DNA of 64,000 nt. Origin: Chiua virens (taxonomy: Eukaryota; Basidiomycota; Agaricomycetes; Boletales; Boletaceae). The stretch covers positions 372,001 to 436,000 of the forward strand of contig JAHNUO010000020.1 in the NCBI GenBank assembly GCA_019787685.1, written 5' to 3'. Of the stretch, positions 32,801 to 45,518 are shown in pieces. The notes beneath the pieces were generated by a model that saw only the letters and a program-made list of their open reading frames with translations, searched no databases and was not told the DNA's origin. Both the position numbers and the translations under genes were made by a program. Position 1 is the first letter of the stretch. Each line of letters begins with the position of its first letter.

Positions 32801-34424
32801 ATGACGTAGGGGCTGCAAAACCGCCGATTTTCCAAGCAGCTGGCAAATCACTGATAACCAGAGCAATGACCAAGCATATCAAGTGGCCCATGGAATGGCT
32901 CGTAGTCCTGGTGAACCATGTTCCAAATTTCCAGGTAGCAATGAAGGAATCAATGACAGGCCACAAAAAATGATTGACCTGTTCAAGCAAAGGCTTCTTA
33001 GGTCCAAGGATGATCCCCACAAGATAAATGTTTTCAGGTTTGTAACGAAGACTGGGGGGGAGATTAAGGATAGTCATTGCGACTGAACCAACAGATTTCT
33101 TTTTCCTGGCCATCTTGTTTCCTAGAGGGTTGAACCAGTTGATACTGAGACTCCAGGCTAAGCGGAGGTCGCTCCTCTTTAAACCATCCATGAAGGGCTT
33201 CTTATCCAGTCCCTGAATCTTGGATATTGCTGTCCCATCTTTGATATCCCATAGGTGATATTTGTCATTCAGCAAGGTTCCGCGCTCCAAAGCTTCCTCT
33301 ATCCCAGGACAACTCAATAATCCACCCATGAAGTCACTGTAATCTTGGACCACGTAAGGCTTTACAGGAACTTTGATCTTCTTGCCACCCTGTTTCGCCA
33401 TTTTGACTAATAGTTGTCCGCAGGGCTTCCTGCCTCGGTACTTCGTGAATGTACACTGTGTGGGTAGGTCTGCAGGTCCCCCTTCCTAACTGGCACATAT
33501 GTGTAGGAGCATTTGGGGCACGTGGCATAGGTGTGGATTATCGGGTCAAGGTCAAGTTTCTTGCGAACCGTGCGGATGTGTTGGGAAAGATAATCACCAA
33601 CTCCCTCTCCAGATTGACCAGTTCCCTCTCTCATGGTGGGATTGCCAAGGACTATGGTCAGCAAGAGGTTTAGTAAGCCCAGTAAAGTGTTCGACCAGGG
33701 GCGCATGAGATGACCAAAGACGTTCAGAATGAGAGCTATGAGCATGGGCAAGAAGATAGCTGGATTGGCATTTCGAAAGCAGTGGTGGAATTTATCTTCT
33801 GTAAGTCAGTTTAATGAGTCACTACAAACTTGGTGCTGAGCTTGCATCATACCTGTGTCCACTACTTCTGCAGCCTGCTCCCTCTGCAGGACAATCTCTG
33901 GAGCCCGCCCATCCAAGGTCGTCTTGATGGTGGTCGCTGCTGTGAGGACTCGATCCAAAGAATTCATCAATTCACTGTGAAGTAACTCATTCGTATTGTC
34001 TTCTCCAGTGTCCAGGTGTGCGATCCTCTGCCTATTCTCCTTCAACCAAATCAACTCCTGCTGTAGTGACGCTATCGTGGTTTCCTGTGCCCCTTGTACA
34101 TCCAAGCCCTCTTCCATTGCAGAGATGCTCCCCATGCGCTCATGCAGCTGGTGGTCTGTGAGTGCAAGGTCTGTGAAAGTGGCATCGACCAGTTTGTGAA
34201 AGTACTCAGGCATTGTCGTAATCAGAATAGTGGTTGGGAATGGAGTGGTATCTGGGGCGACTATTTCCTCTGACGCTGCATGCTCCTCGGTCAACATTTT
34301 TTCTTCCAAGGTCATCTTGAACACACTTCTTGCAACTTCCTCGATTGCTGCATCCTGGTAGCCCTATGAGATCATGTTGTACAACAGATTCGACACTTCA
34401 CTCATGCTTTTGTTGTGTAGTGTC
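29892..34424 (-). pseudogene. Tnp2-type (CACTA) transposase, decayed
   Basis: Minus-strand remains of a basidiomycete Tnp2 transposase. N-terminal part with a coiled coil ('ASLQQELIWLKENRQRIAHL', 34,424-33,806), then 'ILNVFGHLMRPWSNTLLGLL' and a zinc-ribbon-like 'YATCPKCSYTYVPVRKGDLQ' (33,750-33,410). The main domain (33,401-32,325) has 'SINWFNPLGNKMARKKKSVG', 'LPPSLRYKPENIYLVGIILG' and 'LLCLPYWDPTHFFIIDGMHN'. The C-terminal part is at 31,220-30,700 ('LKADQWRSSIEFDLPVTLLK', 'PNHHAALHIHEIFKRYGS') and 30,647-29,892. Frame breaks occur at the zinc ribbon and elsewhere, and an LTR-like insert separates 32.3 from 31.4 kb. CACTA ends were not found. Confidence 0.82.
31404..32217 (+). mobile_element. 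LTR-like insertion inside the Tnp2 gene
   Basis: About 0.8 kb with no transposase coding separates two parts of the Tnp2 gene. It contains a promoter-like GAGACTATAAAATTTG (about 31,861), AATAAAAATTTC soon after, and a GTTTTCTCTCGCG segment, an arrangement shared with 1,990-2,130 on the other strand. The proposed ends (TGTTTAC..., ...TGTCACA) are guesses because no matching target duplication was found. Confidence 0.35.
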
Positions 34425-37400
34425 ATATTGGAAAGACGCTGTGATATGTTCAAGTCATCGTTCTATTGCATAGTTGTTATACCTCTGACATAACAAATGA
34501 AAATTTAAATACCCCAGTATGCAAGGTGAGTTGGACACGATCATTGCGATCATACCTTTGCTTTACATCTTTGTGGACTTCCTTTCCCCCACAGTTGGTG
34601 CAATAGCACAGGACCATGGCAAGTTTGTTCCTATCTCACTATTCCGGCTGCTCTATATGCTCTTGCTGAACAACACACACCTCCTAAGGAATTACTCTAC
34701 TTTGACCACACGTAATGGTAACTGGTAATAAGCAAGGCCCTCTGTAACCGGCAAACAAGGCACTTAGCCTTAGCTCGGTAAGCGACAACAAAATGGAACA
34801 ATTCATTATACTGACTTGACTACCATTCCTGACTTTCCATATTCAATCGCTAATTGTTAACTTCAACAATAGATTTGCAACTCTTATATCCCTCTCAATG
34901 CATTGCAGTCTGCCCCTCTTCCACTTTCTCCTCAGCATGGTTGTATGTCCCACCATTCAAGTTCCATAGTCTGTCTCATGTTAACATTTGTGGTCAGTGC
35001 TGTGTACATGCTAAATGACAAGTGCTGAAAGCCTCAGCCAACAAACACAGTTCAGTCTCAGTGAGTTCCTCTTGCTTTAATAGTCCCATTACTGACTAAT
35101 CCTGCAGACCCACCATTTTTTGCGAGAGATCAAAGGAGTTACCATTTGGCTTTTTGCTATCTTCCTACTTGGATTGGCTTCTGTCCTGGCAGACTGGGAG
35201 TTACAGCAGATCAACTTTGCTTTCCTTCACCTGGTCAACCTTAGTGAGGCCCCCTGTGTGGTTGTGAGTGGCCCCCTCAGACATATCCAACATCATATTT
35301 AGAATCTGTAGCAAAATAAGTAATCGAAACCAAGTTTTCATAAATATTTATAATAAGTTTCTTGTTTCTTGACAAACTTTGTGTGTAAACCTGAGTTTAG
35401 ATCTGGCATCAAAAATGATGACTTGACATATTCAGTAAATTATTGTGCATTTGTAAGCAGCACAGATAAGCTATCTTTTTCAGAAACATTTGACAAATTA
35501 GCTCACGAAACAAAGGCTTCACTCTTATTGTGTCTAAATTTAGACATAATATTTTACATTTTCCCAAGCCTAAGTCCCACAGGCAAAACTAGCAACATTT
35601 TGTCAGTTTGTTGTTAATTATGTTTCAACCACATTAGTAGTTAGCTAGGCGGAATATGTTTGTAGCTATGTATAGCCTATGTTACAAGGATTTATTCAAT
35701 CGTCCCAGGGGTGTTAGTAATGGTGGCCTTCGCTGGATGCTTGGGGCTCTGTCACTGACTCACTTTCAAGTCCCTTCCGAGTCTCTTGATCTTCAACTGA
35801 CTCTCCTTTTGCCTGCTCAGCGTCATGGAAGGTGGAACCACCACGATCCGAGCCTTGAATTTTCATCAGCATCATACTTTTCCTGGCCCCATTCACTGAC
35901 TCACTCATCATTGGCATTCCAAGAAATCTGTGAAACATATTTGGTTGGTAGGATGGTGGCAGAAAATGAAACCGGTGGGCGTGGATGACTGTACCCGAAA
36001 GAGTGTTTTCCCCACCAAGCACTGGCAGTGTCACCCCACACCCTTGATGCTTTTCCCACCGGAGGTAATCCTTTGTTTTCAATCGTGACAAAGCCATGGT
36101 GGTAACATTTCGACCATGAGGTAACAATAAACCTGAAACAACTGAGTCATCTAGCACTTCTGTATCCATATCATGAAGACAGTGATGGGTGGATCTCATA
36201 GTCTGATGACGGTTACCCTCACCTTGACTGGCCTCGCAGCAACCTTGGCGCATTCTCTCCCTCCAACCATCTCTCCAGTTCCTGGGGCCCAGTATCTGCC
36301 GTTGACATTACCAAGGCCCCATTCGCTGTTTCAGGCGAGTTCTTGAGCCAGTGTCACAACCAACAAGGGTCACACAGTCAACATCCACCCCGACTCCGAG
36401 TCCTTGACTTTTCATACAAGGCAAGCAACTGATCCATTTTTTGTGACACCATTGATGGCCATCAAACGCCTTTCGGAACTGATCTTGGCGGGACCACTTG
36501 TGTGATGGTCCTATGTACTGGGTGAATCTATGTAGTCATTCTGTCGTTTCGGAGATATGTGAGAGCTGTGTTGGAGCCCAAGCTAATCCATTCTGGTAAA
36601 TCGGAGTAAGGTTGAATGTTCCGGCCGAGATAGATAAGTGAGACAGATCACCCATGACAAGATAAATTACTACTATCATTGTACCAGTTATGCAAAATGG
36701 AGTAGAAGTGCAAAATCAATTCCTGTCCACAACACAACAAAGAGAAGAGACTCGGAGTAGTACAAGTAGATAGCCCTAGCATGTCCCATGGATCCTGTAT
36801 TTTTGGGGGGTAATGAAAGTTGCGGTATCGATGCTCGGCTTTATATCTATCCCTGCTCGGATTGGGGATTGTTTCCCACAATTATTGTCAGCTTCAAAGC
36901 TAATTCGAGGGTTTGTGATTCAGTACATACAGGCACCAGTTTTATATAGACATCCTAGGTCTTCTGTTCTTCTCCCATTGAAGGCGCGTGTCATCCATCC
37001 TATCATAAATTACGTGGCGGCCAGCTTGGACTCTGGACTTCCCAGTGATTAGATCACTATCAAGAAATTGCGATCTCCTTGTCGAGCCTTTGGGATGAAA
37101 TACAACCTTCCATATATTACGTTGGCAAGTGCAGTCCTTCACTCAGCATTTATAGAGTTTCAGTGTCTCGGATTGGGTACTGTCCTCATTTAATGATCAC
37201 TACAATAGTTGCTGAGTTGAACACAATAAGGATTCTCGTGTCACATAGTGTTTAGATAACTGTAGATCCCATTCCTGGACCTCGTGACTTGCGTGTTTTC
37301 ATTTTCACTCTTGATAATGGCGAGAAAATGATGACTAGGTCATTACATATATATTTAGTATTTTCACTTCTCCCCCGATCAATCTCATCTGGCACGCAAT

Positions 37401-37699
37401 CACAGCGCTGGTACTGCCTTACCGATTCAGAGGGTTGCATAGAAAGAAGAAATGGACGAGTGTCCATTGTCAACCTACAGACAGAATCTCAGACCCTAGA
37501 TTGTTACAAAGAATATCGCACTCATTGTGAAGAAACATGAATCGCAGTAAAAATTTCAAACTGAGACCCATAACACTGCAAGAAAGATAAGTGGCATCTA
37601 CCACTAAATAAACTATGAGTTTCGGCCTAGATTTTGCAACTTGAAGAGGACACTCACCAATACATTGTCAAAAGTATTGCACATTGTTAACATCACTCA
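34425..37699. other. No supported gene over 3.3 kb
   Basis: Only weak frames. A minus frame (35,714-36,253) and plus-strand fragments near 36,200-36,600 ('AVDITKAPFAVSGEF') look like old coding sequence of unknown type, broken by stops. GGGGGGTAATG at about 36,806 resembles a retrotransposon purine tract followed by an LTR start but has no partner. Confidence 0.4.
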
Positions 37700-38155
37700 C
37701 TAGGTAGGTATGTGTCCCTTGTGAGGGTCCTTCTTGTCTGTGGTGTCGCGAGAAGGATGTTGGTGGTGGTGAGCATCAGTGTCTTCAGTCACGTGCACGG
37801 ATGGGTGCCCCTTGTTAGGACCCTTCTTCGAGTCATCTGTCATGTCACAGGAAGGGTGATGGTGATGGTAAGTGTCGGTATTGTCAGCTGCACAAATGGA
37901 AGGATGCCCCTTGTGAGGACCCTTCTTTGAGTCATCTGTCATGTCACGGGAGGGGTGATGGTGATGGTGAGTGTCGGTATTGTCAGCCGCATGAATGAAT
38001 GGATGCCCCTTGTGAGGGTCCCTTCTGTCGCTCACCGCAACCTCACGAGTTGCGATATCTGGCACGACCACTGCCGTGGAAATGCCAAGGAAGATAGATG
38101 CAACGAGAGCTTTGGAAAAACACATGGTGAAGGAGGATGGCAAAGTTGACTTCAA
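37700..38155 (-). CDS. Secreted His-rich repeat protein with dibasic spacers
   Basis: 151 residues (ATG 38,155; an internal ATG at 38,125 gives a better signal peptide, 'MCFSKALVASIFLGISTAVV'). After 'SDRR' come repeats of 33, 33 and 31 residues, each opening with (D/G)P(H/N)KGH and holding a His run (about residues 62-66 in the first: HHHHH). Each ends in a dibasic pair (RR before repeat 1; KK after 1, 2 and 3), followed by a last partial unit 'DPHKGHIPT'. The DNA repeat is 99 bp. The layout (signal peptide, short propeptide, repeats split by dibasic sites) is that of Kex2-processed repeat precursors. The His clusters suggest metal or pH binding. No frameshift or stop. Function is inferred from layout only. 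Confidence 0.75.
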   Translation of the reverse strand: MKSTLPSSFTMCFSKALVASIFLGISTAVVVPDIATREVAVSDRRDPHKGHPFIHAADNTDTHHHHHPSRDMTDDSKKGPHKGHPSICAADNTDTYHHHHPSCDMTDDSKKGPNKGHPSVHVTEDTDAHHHQHPSRDTTDKKDPHKGHIPT

Positions 38156-40799
38156 ATCAGAAAAAAGAGAGTTTTTTTGACTGAAGGACCTGCTGTTGCA
38201 TTCATTGTGTTCTCCTCTTTATACGTTCCAAGCTGCAAGACAAGTAGCAAATCATGTGATAAAAATATCTGTGTGACATCAACCTTTGTATGAAAACCAC
38301 AGCAGGGGAGCAAGGTAATCCCGAGTTTCGTCAGCTCACAATTGTAGTGTGTGCAAAGTGTGTAATATATTGACATTTGTTGCCCCATTTCATTTATGCT
38401 GCAGCCTGTATTTGATGGTACCTGCAGAATGGAATAATTCACCCAAAGTGAGTTTGGTTCTCGGATAATGATGACACAATTGGCTATTCTTCTGTGATGT
38501 GCAGAGGTGTAAAAGGAAGATATTCCTGGGAACTTCAGAGATAAGCACTTCTAAGGAGTGTAGATACCTGAAGGGGCTTTCTGGATCGGAGAAAAGGTAT
38601 GCTCAACTCGGGTTGAAATTCCAGCTGGGGGCCTGGGGTACGTTCAGGGTGGAGGAGCAAAGATGATTACCACATAGACAAAACCATGCATTTGTTGAGT
38701 AAACCCTGGACTGTGCATGTGAGATCTACACAACTTCCGACTCGGAATGATCAAAAGAGAAAGTTTTCTGTTGTCCTTGTGAGAAGCAAAATGGAGCAAT
38801 GGTTTGTAATCGTAATCATTATACAGTCATATTGTGAACATCTGAAGTCACAATGGCCTAGCTGACCGCAGCACTGAGTCATTCATTGTTGTTCAAGGGG
38901 TGTCACCAAAGTTGTGGCAAGAGACACAGTGTTGGAACTTGGAATGACAATCTTGCCAAATTTGGAAGTTCCAGATGTACAACTGGCACGGTGAGCAGCG
39001 CTAGTGCTCAATTCAATATGTTCAATCTGTGACAATTTGAGCTTACACATAAAATATGTGAGAAATATTCATCCCCCCCGTTTCTTCCGCTTGATCTCCC
39101 CAGTAAATATCCTTTGAATATTGTTTTAGGAACCACATGTGTTCCGCGGCCTCATTTGCGTGACGCATCTGGACCTCACCCCATCTATTCCCCTACCTGC
39201 CAGAATGGTATCATATATCCGGCTATGGTGAATCTCTCGGAGTTGGTTGTTGGAGCCCACTGGCAGTGGCTGTTCATGGGGTTAAGAGTGGTGCCGCAAT
39301 GACTCAGGTGATCCCTCCGAGGAATCAAGGGTATTTTTAATTCTCTGGTACCATAGCAGCAATGAAGGTTCATCTGCTTCCATTTGACTGTCATCGCACC
39401 TCCCTGAGGGGGTTTGTGAGTCTTCAAGTTTGTAACAGATGGGAGATGCCGTTGAGGCGTGTCATCCTGGTTCAAGTTTTCCCTACATGATGAATGAAAG
39501 TCAACATAATCTGCTGCGCACAGTACATACGGCACAATAGCTCCAGAATAATGGAGCCTGTGACAAGGGACATACTATTTCCGGGTTACAGAACTGCTGC
39601 ACATTTCACTTCACGTGATCGCCATTGTCAACTTCCAAACACAGCACGACAACTTGAAAGGTGAGAATAAAAATAAATTTGCTGTTTTGTGACTACTCAA
39701 GCATCCTTATTGGACAATGAGCATAAGGGCATTGAGATTACAACAAAGTAAGTTTCAGGTGGTAAGGATATATATACATGGTAAGGTTGCTCAGATAGCC
39801 TTACGGATTCCTGGTCTGATGCATTCTGAAAAGGCGGTATGCTTAGACAGAGTGAGAATAATACACACATAGTAAAATCCTTCTGAATGCTAGCTCTTGA
39901 TCTCAATATGCTGGGATAGAATGTCTTCAAACTACATCGATGACCGATGAATGTCCACGGGCGGCGGATAAATATGATATGGATGATGGGATTGAGTTGA
40001 GATAGCAGTGAACACGTAGCACCCATGTCTAGAAGGGCATCGACAAATTTGCTGTCAATGTCTCGCTGGACATGAGGAGTATCACCTCCGACTAGTACTG
40101 ATGATGAGCAAAATGTTGAGAACTGAAGCTGAAGCTCAGGATGAAGTGCTGAAGTCCCTCAGTGGTGATGTTTGGATGACGGATGGTTTGGGTTTTCCCA
40201 CATTCGATCCAGCGCTACTAGTACTAGCATTATGTTCCTCTATGAAGACAGTCAATCACCAGCACCCCTCGGTCAAAGTAGAACATCCTCACCCTGCCAT
40301 CTGAGTAAATGTGCTGGGAAATCAACAAAACAGGAACACCTTTTGCTTCAAGTTGAACTTCAAGAAACACAAGAAACAAGTGAAAGGACTTGGATCCACA
40401 ACCTTTCTCGAGACTCAGTACTCAGTACTCAGTATGCACAATGAAAAGTTCTCATAATGGTATGTGATGATAATACTCGGACGCAACATATTCACACCTA
40501 TCTCGACATTCTACTCATGCAATGGAACAACTGACCATGGTCACCAGTCACCAACAACCTCACTTGTCAGAACAATTATGAAAGCCGAAGCTATGCAACA
40601 CTTACATCATGATGAAAAATGTTCCGAACATACAATTGGTGCTGAGCGGCCACTGTTGTTACCAGGCTTTCAATTCAGCTTTCTCCCACTCTTGCTCTCC
40701 ACAAAATTTCATCAATGCCTGGCTGGACATTGTTAGACACCCATCCGACTCAGGGTCACACCTTCCATTGTCCACACCTTCCATCATCCGCTGGATGTA
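38156..40799. other. No supported gene over 2.6 kb
   Basis: Includes the upstream side of the His-rich gene. Frames at 39,185-39,535 (minus) and 40,101-40,444 (plus) are unrecognised. An upstream exon of the acyltransferase-like gene could lie near the right end. Confidence 0.4.
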
Positions 40800-42640
40800 G
40801 CAGAGAGTTGGCTTCTCTGGGGTAGCCTCTGCAACAGGGCCTCAGACTGTATCTTTCGTGTTGAGCTGCATCTCAGTGGTACTGGCACAAAGGATGTGCA
40901 ACTCTTTTCCAATGCCAATATCGTCAAGGCATGGCTGTCCACAAAGAGGCATTATCCCCTTGCTGGCGCCACCTTGGAGAGGCACCCAGGTTCTACTCTC
41001 AACGAGGCTGAGTCAGAACAAGGTATCCTCGCTGTGGCCAGGAACCCTCACTTCATCATACGGGAATGCAATCTCACCACCCTCCGTCCACGCAAAATCA
41101 TCTTTGCACACGTGGCGTCTCCAGAGGATGTGGATTCCAGGGTAGCAGAAATTTACGATGGTCGATGCCCACTTTCACAGGATTTGTTGACTTGGTTGTA
41201 TGTCTTTCGCGAGACCGGCAAGGATGACGTGGTGCACTTGGTGGCTTTGAAGATGCATTGCATGGCAGATATGACTGCATTAGCCGGTTTCACCTATTGC
41301 TTCCTAGACATGCTGGCTCAGAGAGGAGAGCCAGAGCCCACCTAGCTTCCATTGGAAGATAGGTTTGCCATGATGACGCCCTTAACGGAGCGTGAACCTG
41401 TCCAATTGCGCTCAATGAGTCCAGCAAGGCGACTATGGCGAAAGGCTGTCGCAAGCATTATATTCCAATCGCAGATGGAAAAGATACAGGTCGGCACTTC
41501 TTCTTGTAGTTTGAACTTGCACAGATCCTCAACGTGTCTATATCGTTGTCATAGGGTGGTCATACGCTCCTGTGTCACCTCACGTCCGCGACATCTTTCA
41601 TTCCTTCACAATCCTGTGAATCCTTCATCTTCCTCATGCCAGCAGAGACTGCTGTTGTGTTGGCCAACTGTTGTTGCCACAAAGTCACCTTTGGAAATGC
41701 ATACCTTGCCATCACTCAAGTAGCCATGACCCGGTTGCTTTACCACTGGTACTTGCGTGGCAATATATCAGAGGAGGAATGGAAATATCGAAGGGAACAA
41801 CCCCATATCATTGCAGGTCCATTCAGCCTTCACTCCTATCTTGATCACACCTGGTTTGAGAGCGGCGGTGGAGGGGAATTTATGGTGGCAATTGGTCCCT
41901 TCTTCTACCAGTTGCTGTTTATGATGCTTGGTGACACTCCAGCACATTACCAACCCTGTGGACAGAATCCTGGTCTCTCAAACGGCGCACCGCCATTCTC
42001 AGAACTCCTCACGTTCAATCACTTTCTGCATCATGCCGAGTTAGTGAGGAAGCAAAGTATCGCGTTTTTCAAACACCCTCTCTGACACAGTGTTCCTTCA
42101 ATATTTGCAACGAAGAACGCTGGACTGGTTGGAACGCATGGACGCTGCCAAAAATGGTGAGCAGAATGCGGACAAGGATGAGGAACTTGTGCTGATGGAC
42201 ATCCCGATGAACATCACGCATGGCAGCTCCAGCTTTGGTGACATGAGCGTCTACCACCATTGTGATGTCCTGCATTGAAGGTTGTTGACAGCTGGGTTCG
42301 ATACTGCCACTTGAATACCCCTTGCCACCCATGCATCTGCTCTTGCCATTTTCATCAGTGCCACACCCATCCAAGGCAGGGTATGGCCAGCCACCCTCAG
42401 GAATGGGTAGTTTGGCCCCGACGATCGTGATACAGGACATTAGGACAGTTTACCATTCATGTCCTGGAGAAATTTACCTCGGTGCATGGACGTCAGGTGG
42501 ATGACTGAAGATGTATAGCCTCTATGACAGCAACGTGCACAAGGAGGCAGTCATGAAGGAATGGTTGGATGAAATCAAAGTTGCAGTATTGTGGTATCTT
42601 GGTCGGATGCACAAGCCACACCAGGCCCCAAATCGTAGTC
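40800..42640 (+). pseudogene. Acyltransferase-like (condensation-domain fold) gene, decayed copy 1
   Basis: Plus-strand exons with the pattern of an agaricomycete family that resembles CoA-dependent acyltransferases/condensation domains. 40,820-41,345 has 'LHLSGTGTKDVQLFSNANIV' and 'DDVVHLVALKMHCMADMTAL'; in relatives the HxxxD active-site motif lies in the last part, and here it reads HCMAD. 41,640-42,085 gives 'LAITQVAMTRLLYHWYLRGN', then 'GAPPFSELLTFNHFLHHAEL'. 42,090-42,260 and 42,340-42,640 supply the C-terminus ('GEIYLGAWTSGG', stop, 'LKMYSLYDSN', 'AVLWYLGRMH'). Several stops between and within exons indicate a pseudogene. A paralogue of the second half lies at 60,771-61,900. The fold assignment is by resemblance and is moderate. 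Confidence 0.5.
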
Positions 42641-43372
42641 GCCAAGTTGAAACCGGGCTGGGGAAGGTCGAGCAAGCTAAATTATGAAGTACATAAGAAT
42701 GTAAAGAATATGGATGCGAGGTAGTTTTCTGCCGCTTGGAGTCACTTAACTTGTTATGGGCATGCCTGCTGGTAGTGCCCATTTCACAATGGGTTCACCT
42801 AGAAATCAAATCAAGTATGTACCTCCAACTTGTCACCAGCACTGCCACACTAGGCTCATGTCGACGAACTCCTCTCTCCCTACTCTGATGATGTAAGTGT
42901 ACTTGTATCAAAGTTAGTAATCCATGTTGGCACCGTAGACCGCTCATGGGCTTCCAGTGAGCAAGACACTGGCAACCGCTCAAAATAGTACACTACACTC
43001 CGTGTCCGTGTCTGTGTCCGTGTATGAATCGGGCGACCAAATTTCTTCAATGTTGTCAACCTAGGTGGTGATGAAACAAAGACTAGTAGATGCCTTTTCG
43101 TCGTTATGGGAGAGTTAGTAGTAACATGACTGCATGGGGACCTCGGAACTGGTCATTGAGGAGCCATTCATTTTGCTTATCCTTGTATCTTCATGAAGTG
43201 AACCAACTCTTAAGATCTTATGTTTCAGGAGACATGGGTGCATAAATCACAAGATTCACAACTGTCCGAGGAGTCGGACAGTGAAATCGTATCAACCAAC
43301 TTCAATTGAGTATGTACATTTACATAGATGAAATGATATGTGATAGTAACACTGCAGGGACGGTCTATTTCT
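42641..43372. other. Intergenic
   Basis: No gene seen. A short GTGTCC/GTGTCT microsatellite is at about 43,002-43,022. Confidence 0.5.
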
Positions 43373-45085
43373 TCAAGCATGGATTTTAATCTGCACTAAC
43401 TTGCAACCAAAAAAGGAACACACTCCAAGTCGAGAGGGAAGCAACAACTGAACAGGAGGGTAAGGAAGTGACCTAATCAAGGGCCGCAAGCGACATTCCA
43501 ACTCCTTGTAGCACCGTATAGCTAACACAGTCAACGCCATCGTTAGGCCTGTATTCCCAATCAAAATGCCACTAGCACCATACTTGTACATCCATCCCAT
43601 TGGCCATGACCCATTGGCTTCCTGCATCTGCACAAGCCGTTCGTAATCCTTGCTATCGCACAGATCGAGAGCCACGGCAGCATAGATACGCATGGCGAGC
43701 CCGAGTGCATCCTCCTCTGTGCCAAATTGCTCTGTGATACGCTTGGAAAACAGAGGCCCCATCCATTGGCGCGTGTAGATGGATATGGAGACAAGATGAG
43801 AGAGGAAGTAAAAGAAGGCGTCTGGACCATAATCATAGGATGTTCCATCCATATAGGCTCGATTCTTCAACACTTGATAAATCCAGTTGAAAGTCTCGTT
43901 CAGCTCGCTCCCGCGACCATTGGAATAAAAAAAGGTGAGAATGTTGACACAAATGATAGGATCTAGAATACCCCGGTGGTCTGAGCAAATGTACTGTACA
44001 TAAACTTATGAGAACACGTACCTATTCAGGGACGTGACATGTCAAAGTACGTCTGGATGATGCCATCCTTGTTTGTGAACGTCAAAATCTCATTTACAAT
44101 CTTGTTCTTCACCTCCGGCAAAAGTGATCCAACACTGAACACGTGATAGATGTAGTATCAAGGTCACAGGGGAAAGAAGTCGTGGTAAGTGCTCCCCCCA
44201 CTAACACAAAAGTGAGTTATTATGCTTTGCAAAGGAAAGATAATGATATCCTCACACTTGAAGAGATTGCTTAGCCATGGATACTTGATGTAATTCATGA
44301 GGCTTGCATCACTTGTGGCCTCCAGGATGAGCATTTGGGAAAAATTCTCTTCCAGAATGATACCCGTGTCAGTGACTGATTTCATTTCCCTGGCGTTTTC
44401 CTGTAGGTATTGCTCCCCATCAATGATTGCATTCCACACAAGCACCCTCAGTTTGCGAGACACTTCATCACAAGATGTGAATATGATGCCCTTGAGCCCG
44501 AGGGATCATGCAGATACAATGTTCTACAACTTGTTGTCCATGAATGCAGTACGATGAGGTTCAATTCCAGCCAACTCCAAAACATGGTAAAAGTATCCCA
44601 GGTTAGGCTTCCGCTCATGTGCAGTGGCTGATGTGAAGACCCTCTCGAAGAGAGCCCAGTCTTCTGGACGGCCTACATGATGAAGAACTTCCCAATCTGG
44701 AGCAGAGATATTGGACATGGCAAAAAAAATGCAGGTCATTGCCCCGTTTAAGTTCATGCAAGAGTGTGACCATGGAGGGATTGCTTTGGAGACTGTCACG
44801 AACTGCACGGAATGCAGTGGCAACTTCTGCAGCGTCTAAAGAAAATTCAGCACCAACGAGACGGTATGTCTCATCTTCTGTGAGATTGCCCTTTTCATAC
44901 TCGAACCAGGTAGAGGAGCGTAGAATCTGGTATAATGTTATAGGGGTGATAGAGGTGCCTGTGTTGGGTGACCAGGTGAATAGTACATCACCAAGGTCAA
45001 AGATTACATTGTCTATCTAGTGGTCATGTCCAGTAGTCAGTTCAGACTTGGCCTCCAGGGCTGGGGGGGTTCTGAGGGGGACCAT
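43373..45085 (-). pseudogene. HAD-type terpene cyclase (AstC-like), broken
   Basis: Minus strand. The N-terminal HAD part reads 'DNVIFDLGDVLFTWSP' (about 45,015), 'AMSNISAPDWEVL' (44,710), 'SATAHERKPNLGYFYHVLEL' and 'TAFMDNKL'. After an intron the class II cyclase motif DLDTT is at 44,165-44,151, then 'KDGIIQTYFDMSRP', 'PIICVNILTFFYSNGRGSEL' and 'NGSWPMGWMYKYGASGILIG'. This order matches AstC-type sesquiterpene cyclases, which protonate farnesyl diphosphate at DxDTT to form drimane-type diphosphates. Damage: TAG at about 45,018, TAG 44,524-44,526, TGA 44,506-44,508 (Arg expected), frame changes near 44,730 and at the DLDTT exon. The start was set at ATG 45,085 because the frame reaches the HAD motif through only the TAG. 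Confidence 0.78.
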
Positions 45086-45513
45086 GGAAGCTGGTGATAA
45101 AGAAGAGATGAGTGGCCATCTATTGACTCGGGGTGATGATACGAACATTCAGGTGAGGTAATTCTAGTTGTTCAACAGTTTAGCGAGAAACGCCCTATAT
45201 ATGCGAAAGAGAGTAAGCATTACATCCTGTGAATCCATGATGCCAGAAACATTACCTGTGGGCGTGATTTCACAAAACGCCATACCAGATAACTTATCCA
45301 CAGTCAACTGGCGGGTCTCATGATGAATTGTACATCCCTACTAGTATAGAGATCTGAAGAGCAGCCACCAAACACCACTATCAGTAATAAAGAGCCCTGG
45401 GGGTTGATTCCAGTCCATTGTATTGCTCTGGTTTGTAGTAGAACGGCCGGCAACCGCTGAGATTGACCTGGAATGGATTTATGATGTGGTGTGTTTGTCT
45501 TTAATTTGATGTC
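45086..45513. other. Upstream flank of the terpene cyclase pseudogene
   Basis: No gene recognised. The minus frame at 45,304-45,516 has no family resemblance. Confidence 0.4.
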
Positions 45514-45518
45514 CAATG

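Noticed and set aside
35120..35302. Short hydrophobic frame as a membrane protein
   Set aside because: One weak hydrophobic stretch, no conserved context, in an A+T-rich region where such frames arise by chance.
36567..37220. Possible copia LTR starting TGTTGGAGCCC
   Set aside because: No inverted end or 5-bp duplication could be matched.
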